Positions 12,064-23,095 of a stretch of DNA of 64,000 nucleotides are shown here, one piece after another. Every line of letters begins with the position of its first letter. Within the stretch, counting starts at the first letter, position 1. This stretch comes from Prosopocoilus inquinatus (Eukaryota; Arthropoda; Insecta; Coleoptera; Lucanidae), in assembly GCA_036172665.1 (NCBI GenBank), contig CM069876.1, positions 7,316,001 through 7,380,000 on the forward strand, in the 5' to 3' direction. The translations under genes and the position numbers were made by a program. The notes beneath the pieces were generated by a model, which was not told the DNA's origin, ran no database searches, and saw only the letters and a list, made by a program, of their open reading frames with translations.

Positions 12064-13170
12064 TTGACGCAAGCAGAACGCGGACAAATTGTAATTTTGC
12101 ACAAGCAAGACATGTCAAATTCCGATATTGCTCGACAGTTAAAAATGTTCACAATTTATGGTTCGTTTTACGATCAAACGATACTTTGACATAAATAGAC
12201 GAAAAAGCGACCGAAAACGCAAGAGATGAACGAATTTTACAGCGAATGGCCCTACGAGACCGGAAAAAACGATCCAGAGAACTTGCTCTAGTGAATTTTT
12301 CAGGTCACACAATATCACTGTTTCTGCTCGGACGCCGGACGGTGAGAAGACATCTTGTTGAATCCGGTTTGGGTGGATTCAGAGCCCGACGAAAACCTCT
12401 GCTTTCCAGAGAACAGAAAAAAAAAACGACTAACGTGGGCTAAAAATTACCAAAATTGGGCAAGTGACGACTGGGAAAAAGTAATGTGGACAGACGAATC
12501 AAATACTGAAGTAATTAAAAAGTACTAATTGATATTTTATTAACATTTAATTTCATGTACCTATTTTAACTAGAAAAAGAACAAAACGAAAATTTGAAAC
12601 CAGGCCATACGCGGGTTTCTTTTTGTAACTTTTTGAAAAACCTAGGACTCAGTACGTACGTACGACTTAGGCGTGGAAATTTTTTTCTTCTTGAATGTAT
12701 AATCCCTACAGTCAAGTTTGGTGGTGGTAGCATAATGGTATGGGGGTCTATGTCTTCAGAAGGAGTCGGCGAGCTCTTCGTGTACGAGGAGAATAATCGC
12801 TCTATATGAACATGTTGGATGAAGTTTTAGAAACATCTAAAATTATTTGATGGCGTCGAACCAAACTATTATTTTCAACAAGACAACGCACCTTGTCATA
12901 AATCGCGTTAAGTGATGCAATGGTTTCAACAAAATAACGTGCGAATTCTGGATTGGCCACTACAGCCGCCAGATTTAACACCGATTGAAAATTTGTGGCA
13001 TATTTTAAAACAAAAGGTAGCTAAGCACACCTATTCTGGCAAACAATGTCTAAAAAAGAAAATCTTCGAGGAATGGAATAAAATTATACCCATGCAGTGT
13101 CGAAATCTAGTAGAGAATGTACCTCGAAGAGTACGTGCAGTAGCAAAAACGCAAGGTGGATACACTAAAT
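12064..13170 (+). pseudogene. Tc1-like transposase pseudogene (second family)
   Basis: A decayed DD34E transposase on the plus strand. Recognisable parts in order: helix-turn-helix start LTQAERGQIVILHKQDMSNS (12064), GRRTVRRHLVESGLGG then FRARRKPLLSREQKKK (12330-12425), WTDESN with the first Asp (12488-12502), VKFGGGSIMVWGSMSSEGVG (12712-12771), FQQDNAPCHKSR with the second Asp (12876-12911), and PPDLTPIENLWHILKQKVAK with the Glu (12967-13026). The Asp-to-Glu gap is 34 residues. Several stops, frameshifts and an AT-rich insertion at about 12505-12590 make it inactive. Its sequence differs clearly from the Tc1 at 1351-2301, so it is another lineage. Confidence 0.85.
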
Positions 13171-13974
13171 ATTCATATTTATTAATAGTAATAATAATAA
13201 TAAAAACATTTTCATACAAACAATTTTCATTTATTCACAATATATTCTTTAAAAGTCAAAAATATCGGGGATGGCTAATACATATGGCCACAGCGGTATA
13301 TATGTATATTTTCCAAAAAAATTATAAACACATTTAAGCATAAGAGTGCTACATACTTATAGTATGTATCCGACGTGTCCAAGAAAGTATGCGACAAGTG
13401 GAAAACTTTTTTTAATTATTTTAAAATTTGTTTTGGCAGTTTCTAACATTACTCAAGCCCCCACAATCACGTACGCAGATACGACAAAACATTGCAAGGG
13501 AGGTTACTGTTAACAAAAAAAAAAGAAGAATACTGCAATGTTTGGTGTGTTATGGCGAAAGACGTCTTGGGGTCGCTAGAAGTGTTAAGGAAAATTTTCT
13601 TTGTTTAAGATTACTAAATTTTCGAATTCAATATTTAACGAAAAATTTCGGAAAAATTCACAGTTACCGCTAACCTATAACAGCCAAGTATGAGACAGAA
13701 ATATATTGCGTAAACTTTTAATGAACGAGTTGTCAGAATCACCCTGTGTACATGTAGCGCCCTTACGCTTAATATATATATTTCTTAGAAAACGAAGAAG
13801 ATACGTGTATTCATTCTATCTACTTATTTATAGTTCTTATTTCGCTGTGAGAAAGATACTGGAAGTTCCTTACATTACACTAGCCTGCGAAGGTTTTGCG
13901 GATGACATAAAACTGGATGTATGTAGTACATTTGGTGTTCCCGAGTTCGAGGAAAATATAATAATTTTTTCATC
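13171..13974. other. No recognisable gene
   Basis: The ORFs at 13428-13673 and 13706-14053 show no domain; the second runs into the inverted repeat that follows. AT-rich unique sequence otherwise. Confidence 0.4.
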
Positions 13975-14762
13975 ACGTACCATTTTTTTAAATACAATAT
14001 TTCAAGGTATAGTTTTTTTATATTTTGCACCCTATCTAAAGGGTTTATTTTAGGGGCTAGAGGACAACTTTAAATACAAATGTTGTAGGGTTTTATGCCT
14101 ATTATTTTTTAGAGTTATCAGGAGAAACAAAAGCGTATCGCAAATTGTAGAAGAAAATTAAATTTTTGTTTTTTTTTTTGAAGGGACGACCTGTGTATTG
14201 TTTACTAAGATGAGAGATCATATTTCTCTGATTTGAAAAATATATAATATGTTCAAATTTGAAGGGGTCGTTCCTGATATAATTAAATTTAAAATATTAG
14301 CCTAATAATGACGTTTAAAAATCAAGACGACCTGGAAAGGTGCTTAAAAAAAGTTCTAAATGGTTCTTATAGTTAGCAAAAAATAACAAAAATTCGACTG
14401 CTGGAAACTATACAATGAATTAATTATAGAAAACAAAATTCCAGGTCGCCTTAATATTTTAAACATTAATTCACTGATATTCTAACCTCAAATATCTCAT
14501 AAGCGGCTCTTCCAAATATCAACACATACATTTTTGAAATCAGAAAAATATGGTCTTTCATCTTAGCAAACAATATATAGGATGTTCCATTCCATGCGCT
14601 CTTGATTCTTCTGATAACTCTAAAAGATAATAGGCATAAAACCCTACAACTTTTGAATTTAAAGTTTTCCTGTAGCTTCTAAAATAAACCCTCTAGATAG
14701 GGTGCAAAATATAAAAAAAAACCTGTACTTTGAAATATTGTATTTTAAAAGAAAGTCGTACT
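13975..14762. mobile_element. Foldback element, about 790 bp
   Basis: Arms of about 350 bp pair around 14367: ACAATATTTCAA (13994-14005) with TTGAAATATTGT (14730-14741), GGGTTTTATGCCTATTATTT with its inverse at 14626-14645, and TTTACTAAGATGAGAGATC with its near inverse at about 14550-14570. Identity is lower than in the 3612-4656 palindrome, suggesting greater age. No coding capacity. Confidence 0.75.
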
Positions 14763-15153
14763 AATGGGGTCACAGCAGCTGTACGGTTTTTGCTTAGACC
14801 TAAACAGCCAGAATTTACTCGGAACTCAAGAAATGAGTACCAATTTTGTTATTTCAAATGGAACATTCAGTATATTTTTAAGAATTAAGAAAGATTGTTT
14901 TTATAATTCTAAAAATATATAGTTTGTTTATGTTTGGTCCTTTTTGCGATATTTGAAATTTATTTTTGTTTTGAACTGTTTTTACAAATTTATGTTATAT
15001 AACATTGTCTTAGCTGTCAGCGTTTTGTCTTATAAAATGACCCAGACGAGCAGTCTTTTAATTTTGTAGTTAACACTTGTCACACATAAGAAAATTCTTA
15101 TTAATCAAAATAAATCAATTTTTAAATTTCAAACTAAAAATATAAACAAACTA
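14763..15153. other. No recognisable feature
   Basis: AT-rich unique sequence; no convincing ORF or repeat seen. Confidence 0.35.
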
Positions 15154-15317
15154 CAGTCGAACCTCCGTAACTCAAACTTCCGGTTACCGGAAAATTACGA
15201 GTAATAGAGATTTGAAGTTAAAGAAATAGTTACACACAATGTGCAGGGACCATCGGCAAGTTTCAACTTATACAGAATTTGGATTAGTGGAGGTGCGAGT
15301 TAAAGAGATCCGACTAT
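15154..15317. mobile_element. Short pogo/Tigger-like MITE
   Basis: The left end CAGTCGAACCTCCGTAACTC and the right end GAGTTAAAGAGATCCGACTA are imperfect inverse copies, flanked by TA on both sides. Ends beginning CAGTCGAACC are typical of pogo/Tigger elements. About 165 bp, no ORF. Confidence 0.6.
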
Positions 15318-16105
15318 ATACATTTTTGAAATTAGGAAAAAGGGATTTTTGTTAATTCGAGAAAATATACTGTGTTAAATCTAAAATAGCAGTGCTGGTT
15401 CTCCTTGCGATCATTTGTTTTTTTTTTTTTTTTAGTAAATTCTTTTGGAATTACCATTTTTCTATACGTCTAATAACAAATTGTGTAGGTGCCGTTCAAA
15501 ACACAAACAAAAACCCTGTACATAATTTATTTAATTTTTTTGATATCCTGACGTGATAGAAAAAAACTAATAACAGATTCTTTTTTGTAATGCCGAAAAC
15601 ATTGAAGAACACCTAGTCTTATCTCATACGCAAAAAAAAAATATTTTTTTGCATGCTAGTGTTATTATTAACAAATATTTTTTTAAATCCCTAATATTTT
15701 TCGAGGTGGTTAGCGTCTTTAAAGCATTTTGACCGCCACAAGTCCACGTTTGGACACTTTTGAATTATTGGTATATTCTTGCTCAGCATAAAATTCTGCA
15801 TCATTCATCACAAGAACCACGTTTAAATGACGATAATAGGCAAAATTTCGTAATAACTGGGCAAGTCCGTTGGTTTTTCGCTAATATCTATTGCATTTTT
15901 TGACTAGGTGGTCCAGACCGTCAGTAAATATCCGCTTGCAATTGGACAACATCAACATCATTAACAAAAACCATAAAAATCATATTTAACTTGTGATCAG
16001 TTTTTTGCTTTTCCTGAATATTTTGTTTGAGTGCACTTACCCGGTTATTGCACTCAGGCCCTCAATTGCATCTTAGATACAATGCCACTGCATAATTGCA
16101 TTGAA
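15318..16105. other. No recognisable gene; poly-T run
   Basis: Contains a run of 19 T at about 15417-15434 and AT-rich unique sequence. A short inverted repeat GAGTGCA...TGCACTC lies at about 16030-16056. Confidence 0.35.
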
Positions 16106-16840
16106 CAGTAAAAAGTATCACAATTGTATTCAGAATGCAGACAGGAACAAATTGTAGCAAATACCAGCACAATTGTAATAAATATTACTATAAGAATAGC
16201 TTTTTAGAAATTTTTTTTGTGCAAATCGTTCTTGATTGCAGTGAAAACCTCGAGCAGCCTCTGGACAACTGTTTCAGCCCTGCTTGGGGCTTCTTCAGCA
16301 GAGACGTAGCTCGACATTCCCACTGCAGACCAAAAACGACTTACCCAATTTATTCGCAATTGCGATATAAAAATGATGAACAGATAAAATAACGACATCT
16401 TACTATCGCTTTTTGACCTGACATTGCAGTAGGATAGACAAATTGAAGCGGGATTTGCTCCTAATAAGTCCCCCATGCAAGGCCATGCTTGCTGTCAAAG
16501 CATAATGAAAGTTTTTAGAAAAATTTTTGTGCAAATCGTTCTTGATTGCAGTGTGAACCTCGAGCAGCCTCTGGACAGCTGTTTCAGCCCTGCTTGGGGC
16601 TTCTTCAGCAGAGACGTAGCTCGACATTCCCACTGCAGACTTATTAGGAGCAAATCCCGCTTCAATTTGTCTATCCCACTGCAATGTCAGGTCAAAAAGC
16701 GATAGTAAGATGTCGCTGTTTTATCTGTTTATAAGAATAGCGTTTTGTTCCACAGTTGTTCTAATATTTGTTACAATTTGTTCCTGTCTGCATTCTGACT
16801 ACAATTGTGTTACTTTTTACTACTCATTTTTCTCTCTGTG
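16106..16840. mobile_element. Second copy of the TA-type MITE, split by a foldback element
   Basis: The left part (16106-16200) and right part (16742-16840) together match the 8958-9167 MITE: AGTAAAAAGTATCACAATTG on the left, CAATTGTGTTACTTTTTACT and ...CTCTCTGTG on the right. The extreme left end is missing. The middle is occupied by the insertion at 16201-16729. Confidence 0.75.
16201..16729 (-). mobile_element. Compound foldback element (copy 2), 12-bp target duplication
   Basis: Flanked by TATAAGAATAGC at 16189-16200 and 16730-16741. Read on the minus strand the order of blocks is: A (GCGACATCTTACTATCGC... to the GAAGCGGGATTTGCTCC block), B (AATGTCGAGCTACG ... AACGATTTGCAC), a short linker, A inverted, C (AATTGCGAATAAATTGGG), B again, ending AAATTTCTAAAA. 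Compared with copy 3 (25252-25783) the block between the two A repeats is reversed. Block B keeps the same open frame (SSYVSAEEAPSRAETAVQRL) in both places. The ends are not inverted copies of each other, unlike an ordinary MITE. Confidence 0.75.
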
Positions 16841-17016
16841 CGCAACATAATGTTCTAGATGCTCGTAAAACAATATGAAATGATTTAGGTGCCAATGCAA
16901 ACATCAATGATCCGCGCTAGCTCTCCCTACTCCGCATTACTCTTATTTTCTTATCATTTTCTTTGTTCTTTTTGCTTGCTCAGCGCTCGTTTCATTCGCA
17001 CGGTATTCACTATTTA

Positions 17017-17586
17017 TACACCGTGATTCAGAAATGTCTCCCAATATTTTCAGGGTGAACAGAACATCAAAAAATAAGGTCACCTTCTCATATAATATTT
17101 TTTCCAATACTGTATATTAAGGGAGTTATAACCCCTGGAAAAGAGGTGAAAAATTTTGTTTTTTTGGCTATACCTTCTGGACTCTTTAACTTATGAAACT
17201 AATATTTTAAGCACAAATATAAAGCGTCTAACTGCGCATTAACAACATATTTGTCAGATCCTCCATCCTTTTTAAAGGGTAGTTTTGTAGGGGTAGCTTT
17301 CAGTATTTTATCTCTGACTTTTTATTTTTTACATATTTCGTCAAAAATTTGTGAAATAAATATTCTTTAGATTATTTTGCACAAAAAAGATTCTCTTATT
17401 GTATTTCGATAAAGTCAACCGTTTTGGAGTAATTGAGGTTTAAAAGTTCGTATGCACCTATTACGTAATGTTAATACCCTAAAATTTACCAATTTATTAT
17501 TTTTCGGTTTTCGAAAAAAAATTATATAAAAAGTGATGTGCTATTTACCCTGAAAATATCGGGAGACATTTCTGAATCACGGTGTA
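17017..17586. mobile_element. MITE with 40-bp terminal inverted repeats
   Basis: The left end TACACCGTGATTCAGAAATG followed by TCTCCCAATATTTTCAGGGT is mirrored at the right end as ACCCTGAAAATATCGGGAGA followed by CATTTCTGAATCACGGTGTA. TA duplication fits a Tc1/mariner-type mobiliser. 570 bp, no significant ORF. Confidence 0.85.
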
Positions 17587-19407
17587 TAATTACATATTTA
17601 TATCATTGCATATTTACAAATACCTACTTTTATTCTTATAATATTCATCACTATCAGTATTCAATATAATTGATTATAACTTGCTTCACATTTTATTATC
17701 AATTATATTACATTTTAAATTTATTAAGGCCACGCCTTTTTACCTTTTTTAAATTTATCTGCCCTATAAAGTCTCTGGGGATAATCGCATCGACGATGGG
17801 TGTAAGGGTATTAGAAATTTACAAAGACCGATCCTAAATATAAACCTTGCATAAAATAAATAAAAAGAAAGACTCTGACTTTTTAAGTTTAAGAAACTTT
17901 AAACTGGCACTTTTGTTGTGAAATTCTTTACTGTAAGCCACAGACTTGCGCTCACATATAAAACACAATATTAACGAGAAATAAATTATAGCGCAATGAA
18001 GTATTATTCGTCGAGGAAAATAATAAAAGGAAAATGTGACACAAAGTCAACAAATTACACAACTAAGCCCTGCAGAGAGTCGACAATATAAAGGACGCGG
18101 TGGTTAAAATATATTACGTTATCTAAAAAAAGCACCCCCATTATATTCGTACGAGAAAAATTGCAAGCGTTATGGAATACCAGAGATGTTTTAGGATGCA
18201 AGCATTAGAGTTGTATGTAGTATTTGCATATTATACCGGGAGATGTAGGGGCAATAACTAATGGAACTTCAAGGCTTATTTAATAAGCTTAGCTTGAATG
18301 TGCTGGTGGTTTTTTTTTTTGTGGATGGTGGATTACTTGCGGTAAGGAATAATAAATTATTTGTGGTAATGGAAATGCATTCGCTATAATACATGGATGA
18401 CGTCTTTATCATGTGCCGAGATGAAATTGAGAAATTATGAATAGGTATCTATTTAGCAACGGCCAATCAAAAGGATTTTCTGTTCAGAGAAGTATCGTAG
18501 TTTAACATGTAATACGCAATATAAAATCATCGAATCAACAGCATGTGCAGAGAAAATCTAAAAGGGAGAAAATAATCGTAAGTGAGAAAAAAAAAATTAA
18601 TGTTACCAGAAAGACGCGGTTGTATTTTCCGTTAAATCAAAATTTCAATAAATATACCTTAATTATTTCTATATATATTATTATTCTGCTATTGATTTTT
18701 ACATAGCTATAATTTTCTTGGACGTAAAATCTCTTATTTAATTACTTTTTTAATACCTCATCGATAACATTTTGCCAAAATATGGTGACAAAGTGACATT
18801 ACTTGAGAGAATAAGATTTTGGATGTCCCAAGCACCTAAATAGGTAGGAACGTGATGCCAAATTTTATTTATGAAGGCAGTAATTGCCATATGTCTTTCA
18901 GTTTACATGCGAATTTGTTTACTTTGATCCTGGTTCAGTTGAACGTCAGTTTAAACCTCATTGGTACAACTGGCGCAGAGAGTTATAGCTTTACGTTTTA
19001 TTAAAAGTGAGATATGACCGAGTTTAATTTGTAATAACACGTTCACGATTCGACTATAGCAAAGTAGCAAAAAAATTGTCCATAAAAAATGTCAATAGAA
19101 TCCGATTTTTTGGAATGTTTTATAATGAAAAAGTACAATTTGAAAAAATTGGACGGTGATTTTCAGTTTTAGATGCATTTGTTTAAATTCAGCTGGTGAA
19201 AAAGAAATTGGTCTAAATAAATAAAATATCTTTCTAAAGTTAAGAACATCGAAGATCTGAGATCAAAGTAGGCGTCTGACAACAATAAATTTAAAGAATT
19301 TTCATCAGCGTGGGCACCTATCAACAAAATAAACAAAAATAAAATGCCAAAGTAACTGTGACAACTCAAAATGTGAACTTGATTTTTGTCTTTTTAAAAG
19401 TTTTGCA
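17587..19407. other. No convincing gene
   Basis: AT-rich unique sequence. A 66-codon minus-strand ORF (19169-19369) begins with a signal-peptide-like stretch (FGILFLFILLIGAHADE), but nothing downstream supports a gene. Confidence 0.4.
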
Positions 19408-19610
19408 ATGAAATCTCATGAATATCGGTTAAAGGTGTGTTTACTGTGCTTTGCAAAAACTAGAAGTATGCGCTCAGTAATAAAGGAAGATATAAATGAC
19501 AATTCCAGCATTGACAATGTTTTCTCCATACTAGTACGAAAAATGTATGAAAAATAACGTTAAACCCGAGCAAATTTAGTAAAGCTGAAATGTCGGTTAA
19601 AGATCTTATA

Positions 19611-19707
19611 GCGCTTTCGATTGGGAAGCACTTTATGCACTCAGTGCATGGGATAAACCGAGAAGACGATACACTGAGTGCATAAAGTGCATCCCAATCG
19701 AAAGCGC
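19611..19707. repeat. 36-bp perfect-but-one hairpin
   Basis: GCGCTTTCGATTGGGAAGCA and the next 16 bases (19611-19646) are repeated inverted at 19672-19707 with a single mismatch, around a 25-base loop. The left arm lies inside the DGG-gene reading frame (DLIALSIGKHFMHSV), so the right arm is probably a local inverted duplication of gene sequence. Confidence 0.8.
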
Positions 19708-20132
19708 CATTAAATGGATTAAGATAAAATTGAATTTAACACTTAGCAATAAGTTTAAGAGAGTCCCATAAAACTGAAAGTAATTTAAGAAAACAACTCG
19801 GAGAAAAATTTTTCTTTGATAAAATCGATCTGGATTTTGTGAGTAAAGATGTTAGATCTATTGTAATATGGACAGTGATATTTTGTAAATTACTTGATTC
19901 TTTTGTAAACTACGTTTTAACAGAAAGATATTTAACAATTGAAGATGACATTCCGTTTAAAGTCGGTCTGGATGGGGGATGGAGGTTTTTTTAAGATTTG
20001 TTTAAGTGTATGTATAAGTGAATAATTTAGTAATCCGAAAATGAATCGGAACCGCGTTAGATTAGAAACCGTAAATTGAAAGATTTTGGTGTGAAACAAA
20101 TTTTTATTTTCGCTATTGCCTATAGCTTAAAG

Positions 20133-20556
20133 CAGGCCTACTCATGCGAGGGGAATATGTCGGGGTATATTCTCCTTCTACCATCGCACAGGCAGTGCCG
20201 GTTCCCGCTTGACGCTCAGTCGCTTCAATTTCAACAACCAACGATATACAAAACTTATGTAGATAATATTCTTTATGGAAAATGTTGTAGTGACGAGCAA
20301 TATTATACCGTTTTACGCTCAACAGTTTACCACAAATAATACATTCTGCATTACCTGTACTGTTTATAAAACACAGGTACTTAAATTCATAATTTTGGTT
20401 CATGTTTGTATTTCACGAGAGCCACACGTTTTATAACTTCTGTTGGTACACGATCGGCTGGCAGGCTGGCTCATTCTTATTGACGTTTCATTGACAACTA
20501 TCGAATAGTGGGAGATACTACAACGTGGCTCTTCTCGTATTTTATGCCCAGGCCTG
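20133..20556 (-). mobile_element. Short hAT element with BED-like zinc finger, 8-bp duplication
   Basis: The ends CAGGCCTACTCATGCG and (inverted) CAGGCCTGGGCATAAA are typical hAT terminal repeats. GCTTAAAG flanks both sides (20125-20132 and 20557-20564), the 8-bp duplication expected of hATs. Removing the element and one duplication joins IAYSLK to ETYADVV in the host remnant without a frame change. Inside, on the minus strand from 20403, a translation MNQNYEFKYLCFINSTGNAE then CIICGKLLSVKRYNIARHYN resembles the C2-H-type BED/SPIN zinc finger at the N terminus of hAT transposases. The catalytic part is deleted, so this is a non-autonomous derivative. Confidence 0.9.
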
Positions 20557-21222
20557 GCTTAAAGGAAACGTATGCGGATGTGGTCAAAATATGGAAATTT
20601 TTTAAAATTGAGACTGTGTTATCAAAACTTAAGATTAAGATTGCAACTGATATTAAATTAGCAAATATCCTGCTAGAGTTAATGTTCCACACTTATTGCA
20701 TCCTTGCACTTTGTGCAAAATAGAGAAATCTAAATTACACCTACGAGAAGTAACAAGGACTCTTGAATATAAAGGATAAACTTTTTTGTTGTGGATTGAG
20801 GATGGGAAGAACCCCAGCAGGGCAAAAAACTTTTACAACTGCATCAATGAACCCACGATTTAATAAAGGTGCAATGAACCGATTTTAAACTTTTTGCCAC
20901 CACCTAAGTACATTTGTTACTAGGAATTTGCGATATTATTTATGATTACCTAATGAAAAAAGTGCTCGGTGTGTGGGAGAAGTGGGCAAAATTTTGCAAC
21001 GTCGATAAAGAGGTATTGCAGAGAAGTTTCTTTAATTGCAACAGTTGCAAAAAATTGTTGACTAAAATTGATTATTTGTTTTCGATATTACCACTGGAAT
21101 TTCTGAAATATGCAGAATGTCTAAAAACATTTCCGAAAGTTGCATCAGCTTGTTTTGGATTTTATTTCACGCATAACTACAAAGATTTAATTCGCCAATT
21201 TCGTGTGGAATTTGAGATATAA

Positions 21223-21611
21223 GGTGATTGAATCATATCCTGACTATTCCAGAAAATTACAATCTTCTCTTTATTTTTACAATTAATCTCATTTGTAAAA
21301 TGTTAATTTTTAATAAAATTTTGCCTTGACCTTGAAACTAACTGAAATTATTTCTACCAATTTGACTATTACTTCATTATTTCTTCATTATTACTTCATT
21401 ATTTCTTAAAACAAATTGATTATTACTTCATTATTTCTTAAAACAAATATCTGTAAAATTGAAAATCATCGTTAAATTATTTTCAAATAGCGTTTTTTCT
21501 CTATCAAACAGGACAAGAAATGGAATCCTGTCGATAAATTTCATGGACAATTTTTTCTGGAATTTTAGTCCATAGCCGAACCGTGAGTTGTTACGTTCTA
21601 TTTTTGATATT
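21223..21611. repeat. Short ATTACTTCATTATTTCTT repeats, otherwise unique
   Basis: About 21363-21448 contains three to four imperfect copies of ATTACTTCATTATTTCTT, two followed by AAAACAAAT. Nothing else recognised. Confidence 0.5.
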
Positions 21612-21612
21612 G

Positions 21613-22558
21613 ATGTTACACCTGATTAGGCCACCCTTTTCATTGTACCGCCTGCGAGTTGTTCTCATAACTCTTTTACCTCGTGAGCACGAAGCGAGAA
21701 GATTGCGGAAATTGCTTTAATTATCACAGATGTTTTCGGCCTTATGATGATATCTTACTGACTGCGTATTTTACCAGCCGATGTGGTTTTCGGTTTAATT
21801 ACACCCACGCACCGGATTTCCCCGTGTAAGGGACCGTTCTCGGATTTTTGCTGCATCTTTCGCCGTTCACGGACCATCTATATGGCGGGGTAAGTTAACA
21901 TTTTTTTGCCTGTTTTTTTTTTACACAACAGTCCCTGTCTATGTGTCTGTGCACGTGGGGGGATTCTTCATTCTTGTTTTTTTTTCCTCTTTTAGAAAGC
22001 CGTAATGGGCCTATTCCTCACCGCTTCGGCGCTCTGCGTAAGGCTTGGCTTGCATAATCTGTCCAAGCTCCGCTTTTGTACGCAACCGATGCTGAACCGT
22101 TAGGACCTTTACATACGACGATCACCTTGCTTCTTCACCTTACGAAGAGCTTCATCTGGAGTAGACAGGAGTAAGAGTTTATTACCCATTATTTTCTTTA
22201 TATTCGTATTGGTTGTTAGCCAGTTTCTTTACTTCTTGTTATCGTCATCCGTCCACAGAGAGCGTCGTTGAGAACTATTCTAGAGTTTGGACGGGTGTAC
22301 ACTAACCTGTCGCGTTTGGACTTACTTGGACGTTTGGGGGTAAAAACCGACAAATTTTATTTGTACGCTGTAACTGTTGGAGTTTCCACTTCTCCTTTTT
22401 GTTGCTTAGCAATTTGTGTTAATCATTAATTATCATTTGTTTATTATTCAGTCTATGTGTAAGCCAACGCGTGAGTACTCCCGCCGACGCCCTTCTTTTT
22501 TGGAGGCTTTGTAGTTAACCTCACTTATAGAAATCATCCCGGCTGCGGGGTTGTAACA
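21613..22558 (+). mobile_element. Possible solo LTR (gypsy-like ends)
   Basis: A block of clearly higher G+C than its neighbours begins TGTTACACCTGATTAGG and ends GCGGGGTTGTAACA, giving 7-base inverted ends TGTTACA/TGTAACA. The flanks TTGA and TTGT agree at three of four bases. No gag or pol sequence is next to it, so a solo LTR is the best reading. A well-formed intron signature lies inside (21890-21995: GGG/GTAAGT donor, T-rich tract and TTTTAG acceptor). That would also fit an untranslated leader or an unrelated host transcript. Confidence 0.35.
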
Positions 22559-23095
22559 TTGTGTCGGAGGATAATAAACATATATATATTTTCTTTATTT
22601 ATATATATTTCTTTTTTCTCTTCTGCTTGGGAAGGGTTCAGCAGCTTTCTTAACTTTACAAATAAAGCTGTGGGGGCGAACCCTGAATTGGTGTGCCGTT
22701 TAAGATCATTTGCGTTTACATTCTGGAAAACGGATCGCATGTATACACTGATGCTGACATTATGAGACGAGTGATCTGTATATGATAACCACGCTTCTCT
22801 TATTCAATGAAATGTAAAGTTCCACTTTCAAAAAATGCTTTCAAATTTCGTTCAAGCTGTAAAGTAAAATCATAACAGGTCTAGTTCTAGCTCTTTCAAG
22901 AGAACCATTTTACGCTTCCTGTAACATAGCAACTCAGAATTTTTAAAGAAAAAAGTACCCTACAACAGAGGTGGTCAACTTCTGCATATATAGGATCGAC
23001 CTTTCTTCTTAGAAACATGTTACGATCTACCTACAAAAAATTTGACATTTTTTTCCGGAAACGCTTAACACAATATGACCCTATAAGTACTAACT
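22559..23095. other. No recognisable gene
   Basis: Follows the possible LTR. A weak open reading runs on both strands at about 22534-22765 without a domain. No primer-binding site could be assigned. Confidence 0.35.

Larger units (their letters stand above)
19408..21222 (+). pseudogene. Remnant of a zinc-knuckle/DGG-motif gene, probably mobile
   Basis: Several blocks lie in order on one strand. First is a short N-terminal C-x2-C segment starting MKSHEYRLKVCLLCFAKTRS (19408-19557). Next comes NPSKFSKAEMSVKDLIAL (from 19563), then LRKQLGEKFFFDKIDLDFVS and EDDIPFKVGLDGGWRFF (19770-19991). After it come KDFGVKQIFIFAIAYSLK (20079-20132), ETYADVVKIWKFFKIETVLS and KLKIKIATDIKLANILLELM (20565-20690), PPP (20899-20906), and LLLGICDIIYDYLMKKVLG to CNSCKKLLTKIDYLF and VASACFGFYFTHNYKDLI (20917-21195). 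From 19563 to 20722 the frame is constant apart from stops. I recall the block order from multicopy uncharacterised proteins of invertebrates, but cannot name the family. A hAT element (20133-20556) interrupts it. It is dead, and its enzymatic role is unknown. Confidence 0.55.

Noticed and set aside
19169..19369. Small ORF with a signal-peptide-like N terminus
   Set aside because: Only 66 codons, low-complexity hydrophobic start in AT-rich DNA, no downstream exon seen; mentioned but not called as a gene.
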